From Rothia aeria (GTDB taxonomy: Bacteria; Actinomycetota; Actinomycetes; Actinomycetales; Micrococcaceae): a stretch of 64,000 nt of DNA. The notes below the pieces were generated by a model that was not told where the DNA came from, did no database searches, and saw only the letters and a program-made list of their open reading frames with translations. A program made the position numbers and the translations under genes. How positions within the stretch are numbered: the first letter of the stretch is position 1; every line of letters starts with the position of its first letter. Of the stretch, positions 19,089 to 27,594 are shown piece by piece. The DNA is taken from contig AP017895.1 of NCBI GenBank assembly GCA_002355935.1, positions 62,001 to 126,000 on the forward strand, read 5' to 3'.

Positions 19089-19130
19089 AGAAGACACGCG
19101 ATGCACCGGTTTGAGCATCGCGTGTCTTCT
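19089..19130 (-). repeat. duplicated hairpin, copy B
   Basis: Perfect 16-bp arms AGAAGACACGCGATGC (19089-19104) and inverse (19115-19130), loop ACCGGTTTGA, close to copy A at 17335-17366. On the minus strand the hairpin ends in TTTATATTT, consistent with a terminator for paralogue 3. Confidence 0.75.
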
Positions 19131-19235
19131 TATTGTGTACTTTCACCTCCGTACCGCTACGAGCCGAAAGACAACAGTTCCACGCCTTCCCCGTTATTTC
19201 GTCTTGTCACAAACGGGTTTATAGGTATTGTTGGG

Positions 19236-20834
19236 CTATTCTGCGGCGTACGTGCCCACTTCAACCGCTCCCGGAGCGAGGGTCGTGCTGCCCTCCTGCA
19301 CCGGCTCAGACACCGTATATACCGTATAGTTATTACCTTTTACGAGGGATGGGTTCGAGAGAAAGAACAGCTGCACGCCGGAGGTAACCACCGTATAGTT
19401 CGCCACCACCGCGCCGGTCTCGGTATCTGTCACCTGCACTGTGCGTCCGGGGGTAAACACATCCAGATTAACCACTCGCAGGTACCCGTTCGTTGACTTC
19501 TCGGAGGGAACCTTAAACATTTCTGCGCCGCTGCCGGCCGCCGCAATATTCACCCCGTTCAGCAGCAGCTCGCCGTTGGCATCCACCGAGTTATTCAGGT
19601 AGGTTGAGGGGCCGTTAATGGTGACAGTGCCGCCGGTGTAGGTCTGGGAGCCGTTCGAGTCGATGCCATCCCCCTCAACGTTCACCGTGACCTGTCCGCC
19701 GCTGATATGAATAGCGGCGTCAATAACTTCGGTGGTATCCCGTGCACCTCCCACGCTGCCGCTGGGTTCCTGCTGGGGCTGACCGTCAGGTGTGGGGTCG
19801 GCGGTGTCCTCGGCTTCCTGCCCGTCAGGCAGGGGGTCTTTGAGGGAGGCGTTAATGCCGTCGTCTATGCTGTTGACGGATACCGCGCCGCCAAAATATT
19901 AATGTACTGGCCCTCCACACCTTCTCGGGCCTTTTCAATATTGAGCGTGCCGTCGGCTATTTCAACGGTGCGGATGGCTTTAAGTCCGTCATCGCCCGCA
20001 ATAACCTTCACGGTGCCGCCGGTAATACGAGCCCACCCGTACCCTTCCTCTTTAGAGTTGGTGGCTTTAATAGCATCTTTCTGGGAGTTGACGGATACCT
20101 CACCGCCCAGAATGTCCACATAGTTTTTGCCTTTAATCCCGGTTTTTACGGAGTTCACATTCAGGGTTCCGTTGGAGATCACCAGCCCGCCAGTGGTATG
20201 CACCCTTCTTCATGGTTCCCGTTCACCGTCAACGTGCCTTCCCCGGCGAGGGTCAGGTTCGCGGTGGAGTAGATCGCTGCGTCTGGTTTTTCTTACCAGT
20301 TACCGTGTACTGCTCCCCATCACTGACAGTATTGGTGGTGCCAGCCATCGTATATACGATTGTCGTGCCGCCTCCGCTGGCGGTAATAGCAGGCCCCGTG
20401 GAGTTAGTAATACTCACATTATCTAAGATGAGCCGCACTGTCTCAGGCTCGGCGGTATTAATGCGTACCTGCCCGGTGTAGTCGCCGCTTAGATGATAGT
20501 TCCCGGCTTTGGTAATGACTAGGGCACCATCCTCAACGCTCACCCCGTCAGCGGAAGGTTCATTCGCAAGGTCAAGGCGGATTTCAGATCCAGTATCCCA
20601 GGTGAGACTACCGTGGGTGTGGTGGGTTTCAGCATTAATTTTTTCGCCGGTTTTCGTATTCGAACTATATTTGCCCGAGGGGGCTTTTGCCTGTTGAGCG
20701 GGTGCGGCATTGGTCGGGCCTAGGGAGTCTTTCGGGGCGGCACTAGATTCATTATTACTACCTGAGCATCCAGCCAGTCCCAAACCCACAATAAGGGGTA
20801 GAGAGGCTGCCACGTTTAAAGGGGATTTCTTCAC
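19236..20834 (-). CDS. Cthe_2159-type carbohydrate-binding lipoprotein 3, three frameshifts
   Basis: Third paralogue, starting at GTG 20834 (VKKSPLNVAASLPLIVGLGL then lipobox AGC). It has HHTHGSLTWDTGSEIRLDLA, RINTAEPETVRLILDNVSIT, a mid part HTTGGLVISNGTLNVNSVKT, GIKGKNYVDILGG, GDDGLKAIRTVEI, and a C-terminal part DAAIHISGGQVTVNVEGDG through SGVQLFFLSNPSLVKGNNYT. It is broken near 20287-20291 (A run on the coding strand), 20203-20205 (G run) and 19893-19896 (T run); adding one base at each gives a continuous 533-residue protein aligned to its paralogues. With three breaks, real decay is more possible here than elsewhere. Most diverged copy, next to the VTC gene. Confidence 0.75.
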
Positions 20835-21295
20835 TATGCGTCTTCTTCCTGCCTGCGTATATCGGTGTCTGTAGGCGCGTGTCATAACGGTAACGGGTAA
20901 CGTTTGGCTCCCCATATACCCTTACCGGTGGTTGGTGTTATTGGCGGTTATTTGCATGTTGTCTGCGCGCTGCACCCTAGAATCCCCTGGGTGAGGGGGG
21001 TCCGTCGAATACGCGCCATGAGTTAGGTGGCGGTAAGCCACGCACTCTACCCTACCATTAGGTGGGTTTAAAATACTAAATGGGTGACGCCTGACCCTGC
21101 GGCATAGCATTCACTGTGGTCTAAAAAGGGTACGGCACCTGCTGCGCTTATTGTGTGAGGCATTGGGCCTTATCACGTTCTGCGCGGCAGGTGCCGTCTC
21201 GTACCGGCAATTTAATGTGTTCGTTCTTGCGCCGGTTTTAGTTCAGTGTCGGTTGTGGTTGGTTATTCTCCCTTCTATACGGTGACGCGGGTTGC
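20835..21295. other. intergenic gap between paralogue 3 and the VTC gene
   Basis: No convincing gene. It holds the promoter region of paralogue 3 and the 3-prime stem-loop of the VTC gene (21132-21197). Confidence 0.5.
21132..21197 (-). terminator. long stem-loop after the VTC-domain gene
   Basis: Arms ACGGCACCTGCTGCGC (21132-21147) and GCGCGGCAGGTGCCGT (21182-21197), 15 of 16 pairs, with a 34-nt loop; the minus strand continues ACCCTTTTTAG, a T run suited to termination. Confidence 0.7.
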
Positions 21296-22135
21296 CTAGA
21301 CGGCAACTTTAGCTGGCACCAGGTTCATCCACCGCTCAATAATGCGGTGCCACTTATTGGAGGGCAGCTGCGGGTTGAGTGCCGCCAGACCGGTACCGAA
21401 CTTGGAGATCTTGACGGGCCGGATGCCCGCACGCCACAGGTGCTTGTCTGCGACTGAGGGGGCCGTGCCGGATTTCGTTTCAATAATGACGGTGCCGGGA
21501 ATCGTGTACTCAACCCCCACCTTATGGCCGTGGTAGTTTTCCCGGGTTACCCCCGCATAGAGCGCATGATCCGACAAGGGCGTCCACGTGAGGTTACGGT
21601 CAATGGTCAGGCGGGAATCCACCGGGTTCTGCTCTGAGGCGGGCAGGTAAATGGTGGTGCGTCGATACCCGGTGCTAATAACCGGTTCGAACTCAATGGC
21701 CGGGGTGTCAAGAATCCCGTAGAGTGCCTCGTTGACGTACTGTCGGCCCTCTTCAGTGAGCTTGTCACGGTCATCAATGGAGTAAGGAATGCGCTCCTTC
21801 ACGGTCATGGCGCGTTCGCCTTCGGTCTTGACCTCCAGGAAGCATGTGTTGGTGTCGAGGTAGCTGCGGGTGCGCACCTTGAACCGGTCGGGGCGGTCGG
21901 TGGCGGCCGCGTAGTAGCTGACCAGGTTGGGGGTATCGAAGTAGACGGAGTCGTAGGCAAATTCGCGCTGCCCCTCAATTTCGAGTACGGATGCCTCGGC
22001 GGGCAGCTCTGCCAGTACCGATGCCGCGTAGTCTGCGTCTACGATGTATTTACGGTCCATGCGGGTCTGCATGGCAGCTTTGTTATTAAGATCGTTCAGG
22101 GTAATGCTCTGCCAGTAGCTGGGAATAATTTCCAT
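21296..22135 (-). CDS. VTC-domain polyphosphate polymerase-like protein
   Basis: A 279-residue soluble protein with the VTC fold, the tunnel enzyme that makes polyphosphate from ATP in yeast Vtc4. Visible family motifs: QTRMDRKYIVDADYAAS near residue 20, FAYDSVYFDTPNLVSYY near 55, RFKVRTRSYLDTNTCFLEVK near 80 (basic tunnel residues), KERIPY, and VIIETKSG near 210 (the conserved Glu and Lys). Catalysis in bacterial homologues is inferred from the family. The start at 22135 follows AAAGGA; an in-frame ATG at 22156 is less likely. DUF4956 lies 102 bases upstream on the same strand and the three beta-helix genes downstream, a gene set I have seen together in other Gram-positives. Confidence 0.85.
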   Translation of the reverse strand: MEIIPSYWQSITLNDLNNKAAMQTRMDRKYIVDADYAASVLAELPAEASVLEIEGQREFAYDSVYFDTPNLVSYYAAATDRPDRFKVRTRSYLDTNTCFLEVKTEGERAMTVKERIPYSIDDRDKLTEEGRQYVNEALYGILDTPAIEFEPVISTGYRRTTIYLPASEQNPVDSRLTIDRNLTWTPLSDHALYAGVTRENYHGHKVGVEYTIPGTVIIETKSGTAPSVADKHLWRAGIRPVKISKFGTGLAALNPQLPSNKWHRIIERWMNLVPAKVAV

Positions 22136-22237
22136 GATGCTGTTCCTTTCGGGCACCGCCCGGTGACTGTGCGGAAGCCGTGCCGGGTCGGTATTGTCGG
22201 TTAGAGCTACGAAAGTAGCAGGATATGCGCGAATCCT

Positions 22238-22966
22238 TTAGATATTGCGGGACGCCTCATGCAGGTGGTGGCCGTAGCCTTGCTGTGAGGAGGCGTACCC
22301 TTGGGCTTGGTTGCCATAGCCCTGAGTGGCACCTGCACCCTGCTGTGTTGGGGTGTTCTGCGCCTTGGCAGTTACCGCATAGTCGGGGGTGTTTCCCTGT
22401 TCTGCGGTGGTATCTTCTGCCGGTGGGTCAGGGTTGTAGCTAACCTCTGCCCTGGTAGTGTCGTTGACCATGTCGAGCTCCGATACTTTCACGCTGAGCA
22501 CTTCGTAGGAGAGCTTCTGGTTCAAGTATGTTTTGAGTTCTTCAGGGTCGCTAATGGCACGATCGACGGTAATGATCTGGGTCTTCTGCTTATTGTCGAA
22601 GAAGGGCAGATCGACGACGGCCATGATAATAACGAGCATCGCCATGAGGGCGTATGCCATATATTCGGGATCCAGCCTGACACCTGCGATGAGGCCCAAT
22701 GCCAATGAGACAAAGTAGTAGGCGACTTCGCGTTGTGCCAGTGGAGTGGAACGCAGGCGGATAATGGATAGCACGCCGAATAGTCCAAGCCCCATTCCTG
22801 CACTCGTGCCGGAGGCAAATGAGAGTGCTTCTGTGACCACAAAAACGCCGAAGTTAATGATGGTGTATGAGACCACTAGCTCACGGCGGCTGTGGCGGAC
22901 GAGGTAGATGGTGCACAGAGCGGCAATTGCTATAAGGTCCGCGATTACCATACTCACTAGGTGCAT
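22238..22966 (-). CDS. DUF4956 membrane protein
   Basis: A 242-residue membrane protein. Four helices lie in residues 5-125: VIADLIAIAALCTIYLVR, TIINFGVFVVTEALS, a glycine-rich segment GLGLFGVLSIIRLRSTPLAQ with the conserved arginine cluster, and YAYALMAM-type segments around YMAYALMAMLVIIMAVVDLP. A cytosolic domain follows (ITVDRAISDPEELKTYLNQK), then a Gln/Gly/Tyr-rich tail with repeated QGYG. The family regularly accompanies VTC-domain genes and may be the membrane partner or exporter for the polymerase; this is inference. Start at 22966 with GGAG seven bases upstream. First gene of the presumed operon. Confidence 0.85.
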   Translation of the reverse strand: MHLVSMVIADLIAIAALCTIYLVRHSRRELVVSYTIINFGVFVVTEALSFASGTSAGMGLGLFGVLSIIRLRSTPLAQREVAYYFVSLALGLIAGVRLDPEYMAYALMAMLVIIMAVVDLPFFDNKQKTQIITVDRAISDPEELKTYLNQKLSYEVLSVKVSELDMVNDTTRAEVSYNPDPPAEDTTAEQGNTPDYAVTAKAQNTPTQQGAGATQGYGNQAQGYASSQQGYGHHLHEASRNI

Positions 22967-23356
22967 AGGATTCTCCGTCTGTAGTGTAGTGATTCGGATA
23001 TTTATAGATTCGCGCTTAATCCTGTGTTGTAGCTGTGTCCTACTTAGATCGCAGGTATGTCTTCCAACGGCGCTGGTCTTATCCTGTATCGCCTCTTTTC
23101 TGTTGGCGGTTCATGTGCTGTGTTCCCACATATTTCATGTGGGTTTTTGAGCGGTAACTGTCAGTGGAATATATCTGTTACCTTTCCCCTCATTTTATCA
23201 ATCTAAGGCTTAGGTTTTAACGCACCTTCACGTTCTATGGCTTAAATTCAACCTATACAGATAGAGTTGCCTTGACATTTATGTGCATAAAATCACACCC
23301 ACATAACGCCTCTTGCGAACGAAATCATTTATAGTGTGACCTGTTTTATGGTTTTC

Positions 23357-23374
23357 TGTGGGGATATCCCCACA
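23357..23374. promoter_or_regulatory. 18-bp perfect palindrome
   Basis: TGTGGGGATATCCCCACA is its own inverse. It lies 7 bases from the terminator of the stalk-protein gene. It could be a regulator-binding site or part of a compound terminator; nothing in the sequence decides. Confidence 0.4.
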
Positions 23375-23380
23375 AATCCA

Positions 23381-23415
23381 AAATCCCCCTTTGCATTCCA
23401 TGCAAAGGGGGATTT
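23381..23415 (-). terminator. terminator of stalk-protein gene 1
   Basis: Perfect 15-bp arms AAATCCCCCTTTGCA (23381-23395) and TGCAAAGGGGGATTT (23401-23415), loop TTCCA; the minus strand runs on TTGGATTTG. Confidence 0.75.
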
Positions 23416-23466
23416 AAGTGAATATTTACACAATGCGGCAGTATAAAGTACCGACCGAGCGATATT

Positions 23467-24269
23467 TTATGATTTACGCCGAATATTGAAGAAAATGATG
23501 AGCGCAGCGAGTACCACACCGCCGCCGATCAGCCCGTAGCCAAGCCACGGCATCATATTCCCGCCCGAGTTATTTGAAGATGCGCTGGTCACTGCGGTGG
23601 GGCTGGCGCTGCTGCTGATCGGGCTTAGCGGCTTTTCATCCGCATCTGTGGTGGCGCTGCTAGCAGCGGTGTGAGTTTCTTCTTCCTTAGCCGCGGGGCT
23701 GCTTTCTTCTTTAGCGGGAGTCTCTGTCTTAGCGCCTTTAGAAGGATCTTCCTTGGGACTTTCAGACTTGTTCGCATCGGCTGAGGCTGACTCCGACGGC
23801 TTAGCCTTGCCGGTGCCGCCGTTTTTGTCTACCACGGTCACAGAAGCGGCGATGCCTCCGCGCTTATTATCGTTGGGGTTCAAAGACCCGGTGAGCACGT
23901 TAATGGTGGCGGTCGAACCGGCAGTATAACGATCCTGCCAGGGAATAGAGCCACTTACCTTACCATCGGCATCAGCTTCGAACTGCAAGTAGTCTGATGA
24001 ACCCACGGGCCCACCGTTGAGACGCACGGCAAGTACTGAGGGGGTGCCGTTGGTGGCAAAGAAGTTAACGCCCGAAAATTCTAGGGGCTCACCCTCAGTC
24101 CAGGTTGAGGGGAAGGTAAGGGTGGCGCCGTCGGTGTATTCCTTAACGATAGGCGTTGCAGATGGTTCTGGCGCTGCATAAGCGGCCGGTGCCAAAACCG
24201 AGCTGCTTAGTAGACTGCACCCGAGAGCGAGCACAGCGCCGGAAGTAGCGATTTTTTACGGAATGTCAT
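23467..24269 (-). CDS. stalk-type surface protein 1, one frameshift near the start
   Basis: First of four paralogous surface proteins. The true start is 24269, MTFRKKIATSGAVLALG, matching the N-termini of the paralogues; the frame breaks in the A run opposite 24252-24257 and one added base restores it (267 residues). Signal peptide ends AYAAP. Then the shared domain: YTDGATLTFPSTWTEGEPLE, ADADGKVSGSIPWQDRYTAG, INVLTGSLNPNDNKRGGIAA. A Ser/Glu/Lys-rich stalk follows, then a C-terminal helix (WLGYGLIGGGVVLAALIIFF) with basic end NIRRKS. No excalibur motif and no LPXTG-like site, so it is probably a simple membrane-anchored member. Function unknown. Confidence 0.75.
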
Positions 24270-24847
24270 ATCACCAGTCTATCGAAAATGATGTGTACCG
24301 TGTGGATAGTATTACCGTATTATTAAAACTCCCCCGTGTAATAATTCACTTTTTGACTGAATTCACCCTGCACTATCAACCTTTAGATCCTCAGTATTTC
24401 AATCAAGACACTCTAAAAGGCTACATCTTAACTACACACTATAAAAGGTATAAAACATAAAAATGCACATATCTCCTATAATACTGAGGGTATAGTGTTT
24501 ATCTATTCATACATTGTTATTTTATTGCAGGTTTATGATACGTTCAGCACATCGTCAAGAAATTTTACGCTCGGCGTGGCGTATTTCCCCTATGAGCACT
24601 ATACCCACGCATAATGCGCCGTACCTTTGTATTTCAGAGCACCCTGCACCTCCTGGCTGAAGAGCTTCTGTAAACCTTCATCGCCCCCTCCCGCAAGCCG
24701 AAAGTGCCCCTCCCTACACACAAGTGCAGGCCTCTGCCCCGCCATACTGCGGTATGCAAGAGACCTGCACTATTGTTGTCGGTTGGAATACTCCACGGCA
24801 GCGCGCATTAGGTAACGCGCACCAGCCAAGGTCTAGGAAGCTAAAGC
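24270..24847. other. AT-rich intergenic gap between stalk proteins 1 and 2
   Basis: 24280-24600 is strikingly AT-rich and holds no supportable gene. A two-part stem at 24724-24773 (AGTGCAGGCCTCT / AGAGACCTGCACT with an inner GCCATAC/GTATGC-type pair) probably ends the stalk protein 2 transcript. Confidence 0.5.
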
Positions 24848-25912
24848 CTAGGAGCTCTGCTTACGGCGGCGCATCACCACAATTGCGGCAACACCAGCGC
24901 CCACAGCAGCCAGGCCCAAGCCCGCAATGGTGGCAACACCGGCCGCGCCCGTGCTTGCCAGCCGCCCAGAGATACTGCCGCCACTATTATTATTGCTGTC
25001 GCTAGCGGCTACCCCGCCATTAGAATCCACGCGGGAGGCGCTGTTCTCATAGTCAGCGTCCTTCTCGCAGCCGACTCCATCATGGTCGGCGTCAAACTTC
25101 TCCTGGAAGTCCGGGTGGCCCTTGTGGATGGGGGCCAGACCGGCATCCTGCACCTCTTTACAGTTCTGAAAACGCGGGGTTGGTGATGCTTCTGTATCTG
25201 CACCAGCGTTCACCGACGCCTCAGCAGAAGCCGATGAGGTTTCGCTGGAGGTCGCCGAGGGCTGCTGCGAAGGGGCGGTCTCGCTCGGGGTTGCCGAGGG
25301 CGATTCAGCCGGTGATTCAGAGGGTGATTCAGATGGGGCAGCAACGGGTGAGCTCGCGCTGGGAGCAGGAGCTGAAGGAGACTCCGAAGGCACGCTGCTG
25401 GGTTTCTCAGAAGGTGACGGTGTCTCAGAAGGGGTGTCCTTCGGTACAGACGGATCAGACGGGGCAGCCGAATTGTCCACGACGGTCACCGTAGCCGCCA
25501 CGCCGCCACGCTGCCGGTCTTTCTTATTCAACGAGCCGGTGAGCACATTAATTTCGACGCTTTCCCCGGCTTTAAGGTTCTCCTGCCAAGGGATAGAGCC
25601 AGAAATATTGCCGTCCGCATCCGCTTTAACCTCTAGGTAGCGGGCGCCGCTGACAGGGCCGCCGTTGATCTTAATCGCCAGAATAGAAGGGGAACCATCA
25701 GTTGCTTTGAAACCGGTACCTGTAAAGTGCAGGGGTTGACCTACGGTCCAGGTGTCCGGAAACTGCAGGCTCGCCCCATCTTCGTAAACGTGAGCGGCTG
25801 CGGCTGGAACCGAACCAGGTGCTGCAAAAGCAGCGGGAACAGTTGCACCAACCATGCCGCACCCCAGTGCGGCAACGATGCTGAATGTAGTAAATTTAGT
25901 GCGAATACTCAT
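24848..25912 (-). CDS. stalk-type surface protein 2 with excalibur domain and LAXTG anchor
   Basis: A 354-residue wall protein. Signal peptide MSIRTKFTTFSIVAALGCGM to AFAAP. Shared N-terminal domain: YEDGASLQFPDTWTVGQPLH, ADADGNISGSIPWQENLKAG, INVLTGSLNKKDRQRGGVAA. Then a Ser/Pro/Glu stalk with SPSES-like repeats (about residues 150-235). An excalibur motif follows, FQNCKEVQDAGLAPIHKGHP and DADHDGVGCEKDAD, whose DxDxDG loop binds calcium in the family. The C-terminus has LASTG, a hydrophobic helix and RRRKQSS: a LAXTG signal of the class E sortase type. No sortase gene is in the window. Likely adhesin or wall structural protein; ligand unknown. Confidence 0.82.
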   Translation of the reverse strand: MSIRTKFTTFSIVAALGCGMVGATVPAAFAAPGSVPAAAAHVYEDGASLQFPDTWTVGQPLHFTGTGFKATDGSPSILAIKINGGPVSGARYLEVKADADGNISGSIPWQENLKAGESVEINVLTGSLNKKDRQRGGVAATVTVVDNSAAPSDPSVPKDTPSETPSPSEKPSSVPSESPSAPAPSASSPVAAPSESPSESPAESPSATPSETAPSQQPSATSSETSSASAEASVNAGADTEASPTPRFQNCKEVQDAGLAPIHKGHPDFQEKFDADHDGVGCEKDADYENSASRVDSNGGVAASDSNNNSGGSISGRLASTGAAGVATIAGLGLAAVGAGVAAIVVMRRRKQSS

Positions 25913-26214
25913 GACTTAATTTTATCTGTACGCACAGTATTAAATGCAGTTATTGCACGCAGAAGACTATGGTGTTCGTCAATATGGTTAACCTTCCTTA
26001 GACGTAAAACCCACCCTTAAATCATTGGTGCTATATCCCTGATCTGGCAGGTTTTAAGGAACATATTAACGGTATAAGACACGGCTTCTGTGGCTGGCGA
26101 CTCATCGCATAAGTGCTCTAAATTGACCCGCAATACACTCTTGCATTCTTATAGGCACGTTCTTGAATATGTAGAGAATAATTCACCCACAGCGGGTTAT
26201 ATGCGAGAGCGGCA
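25913..26214. other. intergenic gap between stalk proteins 2 and 3
   Basis: Promoter region of stalk protein 2; AT-rich; no gene or strong hairpin seen. Confidence 0.45.
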
Positions 26215-27393
26215 TCACTCTTTACGCATTTTGCGCACGGCCAGGAATATTGCTCCACCAATTCCGCCCACAATCAGCACATAACCGGCAGCCAGCAAAA
26301 CCCCGTTTTTACCGGGGTCCGCAAGATCTGCCGGGCTAAACCCCTGCCCGGAAGAACCCTGCTCACCCGAGGCCTCCGTAGAGGCAGAAGAATCCCCAGC
26401 CGCAGCACCCGTGGTAATCGTCACAGGCTCGTTGCCGAAGTCTGCGGGCTTATCGCACCCCACACCATCATGGTCAGCGTCAAAACCCTCCTGAAAATCC
26501 GGGTGATCCTTATGAATAGGGGCCAGCCCGGCGTCCTTCACCTCTTTACAGTTATGAAAACGCTTATTCCCGCTGGCAGAGGCTGAGGCTGACGCACTGG
26601 GGCTGGACTCACTGGCACTGGCCGAAACCTTATCGGAAGGACCATCCGGTTCGGAGGAATCTATAGCGCTGCCAGAGGCCCCGTTACTATCCTGCTGCCC
26701 ACCCTGTGGGGAGGCTGATGGGTCGCTGCCGCCGCCGCTTTGGGCACCGCCAGCATTATTATTATTGCCGCCGGAGTTATTGTCGCCGCCGCTGCCGCCC
26801 TGGTTCTTATTGTCACCAGAGCCGCCGTTACCGTCCTTATTATTCTTATCCCCAGAGGTGCTGCCGCCGTCAGAGCCCCCGCCGTTCTTATTCTCACCAG
26901 ACTTATCTTTCTCCGCCGGTTTCTGGGCTGCACCGGTGGTGGTCTTCGGCTGCGGGGCAGGGTTCTGCCGCGCCGGAGCGGCCACAACCCGCACATCAAC
27001 CTCGCTGCCCTCGTAGAAACCGCCCCGGGTCAACGCGAAAGTCTCAAACTCAATGCTCTGCCCGGCCTGTAAACTATTCGACCACGGGATAGAAGTAGTG
27101 AATTTTCCATTAGCATCCGGACGCACCTCGTGGTAAATTTCGCCCTCATCGCCACGCAATACAACAGTCACCGACCGACCGCTTCTGGTTCTAAACCCCT
27201 GCCCGATAACAGTTAGCGGTTGCCCCGCCGTCCAAGTGGTGGGGAAATTAACGGTTGCTCCAGCTCTGAAATAACTGGTGGCGGTGGGAGCAGCCACCGG
27301 CGCGGCCGAGGCGATGGGAGCGGATGTGCCTACCATGCCGCCCGCAAGCGCGGCTATGATACCGAAAGTGGCAATCTTGGTGCGAATTGTCAT
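26215..27393 (-). CDS. stalk-type surface protein 3 with excalibur domain
   Basis: 392 residues. Signal peptide MTIRTKIATFGIIAALAGGM to ASAAP. A diverged version of the shared domain: AGATVNFPTTWTAGQPLTVI, PDANGKFTTSIPWSNSLQAG; the usual NVLTGSLN segment is replaced by FETFALTRGGFYEG. The stalk is Gly/Asn/Ser-rich with GGSGGDNNSGGNNNN-like runs. The excalibur motif is HNCKEVKDAGLAPIHKDHPD with DADHDGVGCDKP. The C-terminal helix ends AVRKMRKE. Before it is LADPGKNG, which may be a degenerate LAXTG site or no sorting site. Predicted surface protein, calcium binding by family inference. Confidence 0.78.
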   Translation of the reverse strand: MTIRTKIATFGIIAALAGGMVGTSAPIASAAPVAAPTATSYFRAGATVNFPTTWTAGQPLTVIGQGFRTRSGRSVTVVLRGDEGEIYHEVRPDANGKFTTSIPWSNSLQAGQSIEFETFALTRGGFYEGSEVDVRVVAAPARQNPAPQPKTTTGAAQKPAEKDKSGENKNGGGSDGGSTSGDKNNKDGNGGSGDNKNQGGSGGDNNSGGNNNNAGGAQSGGGSDPSASPQGGQQDSNGASGSAIDSSEPDGPSDKVSASASESSPSASASASASGNKRFHNCKEVKDAGLAPIHKDHPDFQEGFDADHDGVGCDKPADFGNEPVTITTGAAAGDSSASTEASGEQGSSGQGFSPADLADPGKNGVLLAAGYVLIVGGIGGAIFLAVRKMRKE

Positions 27394-27594
27394 GCCTTAT
27401 ATTCTATCGGCGAAGCAATAATATTACATGGCCTACGATTATGGTGTGGGTCAAATAGCGGCGATAGGGCACGCACTATTTTGCGCTAATGTACGCCCCC
27501 ATTAGGGGAAATACTCTAACCCGGTGCTTGGCGTACCTTGCGTATTTCTTTATTATTCTTCTCCTGTGCGTGGCGGCGCCTTGGGCCACGGTGC

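Larger units (their letters stand above)
22967..23466. other. intergenic gap upstream of DUF4956
   Basis: No gene seen. Contains the operon promoter region, a small stem CCCACAT/ATGTGGG with TTTTT at 23125-23148 on the plus strand, an 18-bp perfect palindrome at 23357-23374 and a terminator at 23381-23415. Clearly AT-richer than the flanks. Confidence 0.5.

Noticed and set aside
25240-25450. Repeated units in the Ser/Pro/Glu stalk that look like a short tandem array
   Set aside because: The repeats are codon-level low-complexity inside an open surface-protein gene; there are no equal spacers or palindromic repeats as in CRISPR.
26706-27092. Arg/Tyr/Cys-rich plus-strand frames over stalk protein 3
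   Set aside because: They mirror the Gly/Asn-rich codons on the other strand and lack starts with ribosome sites.
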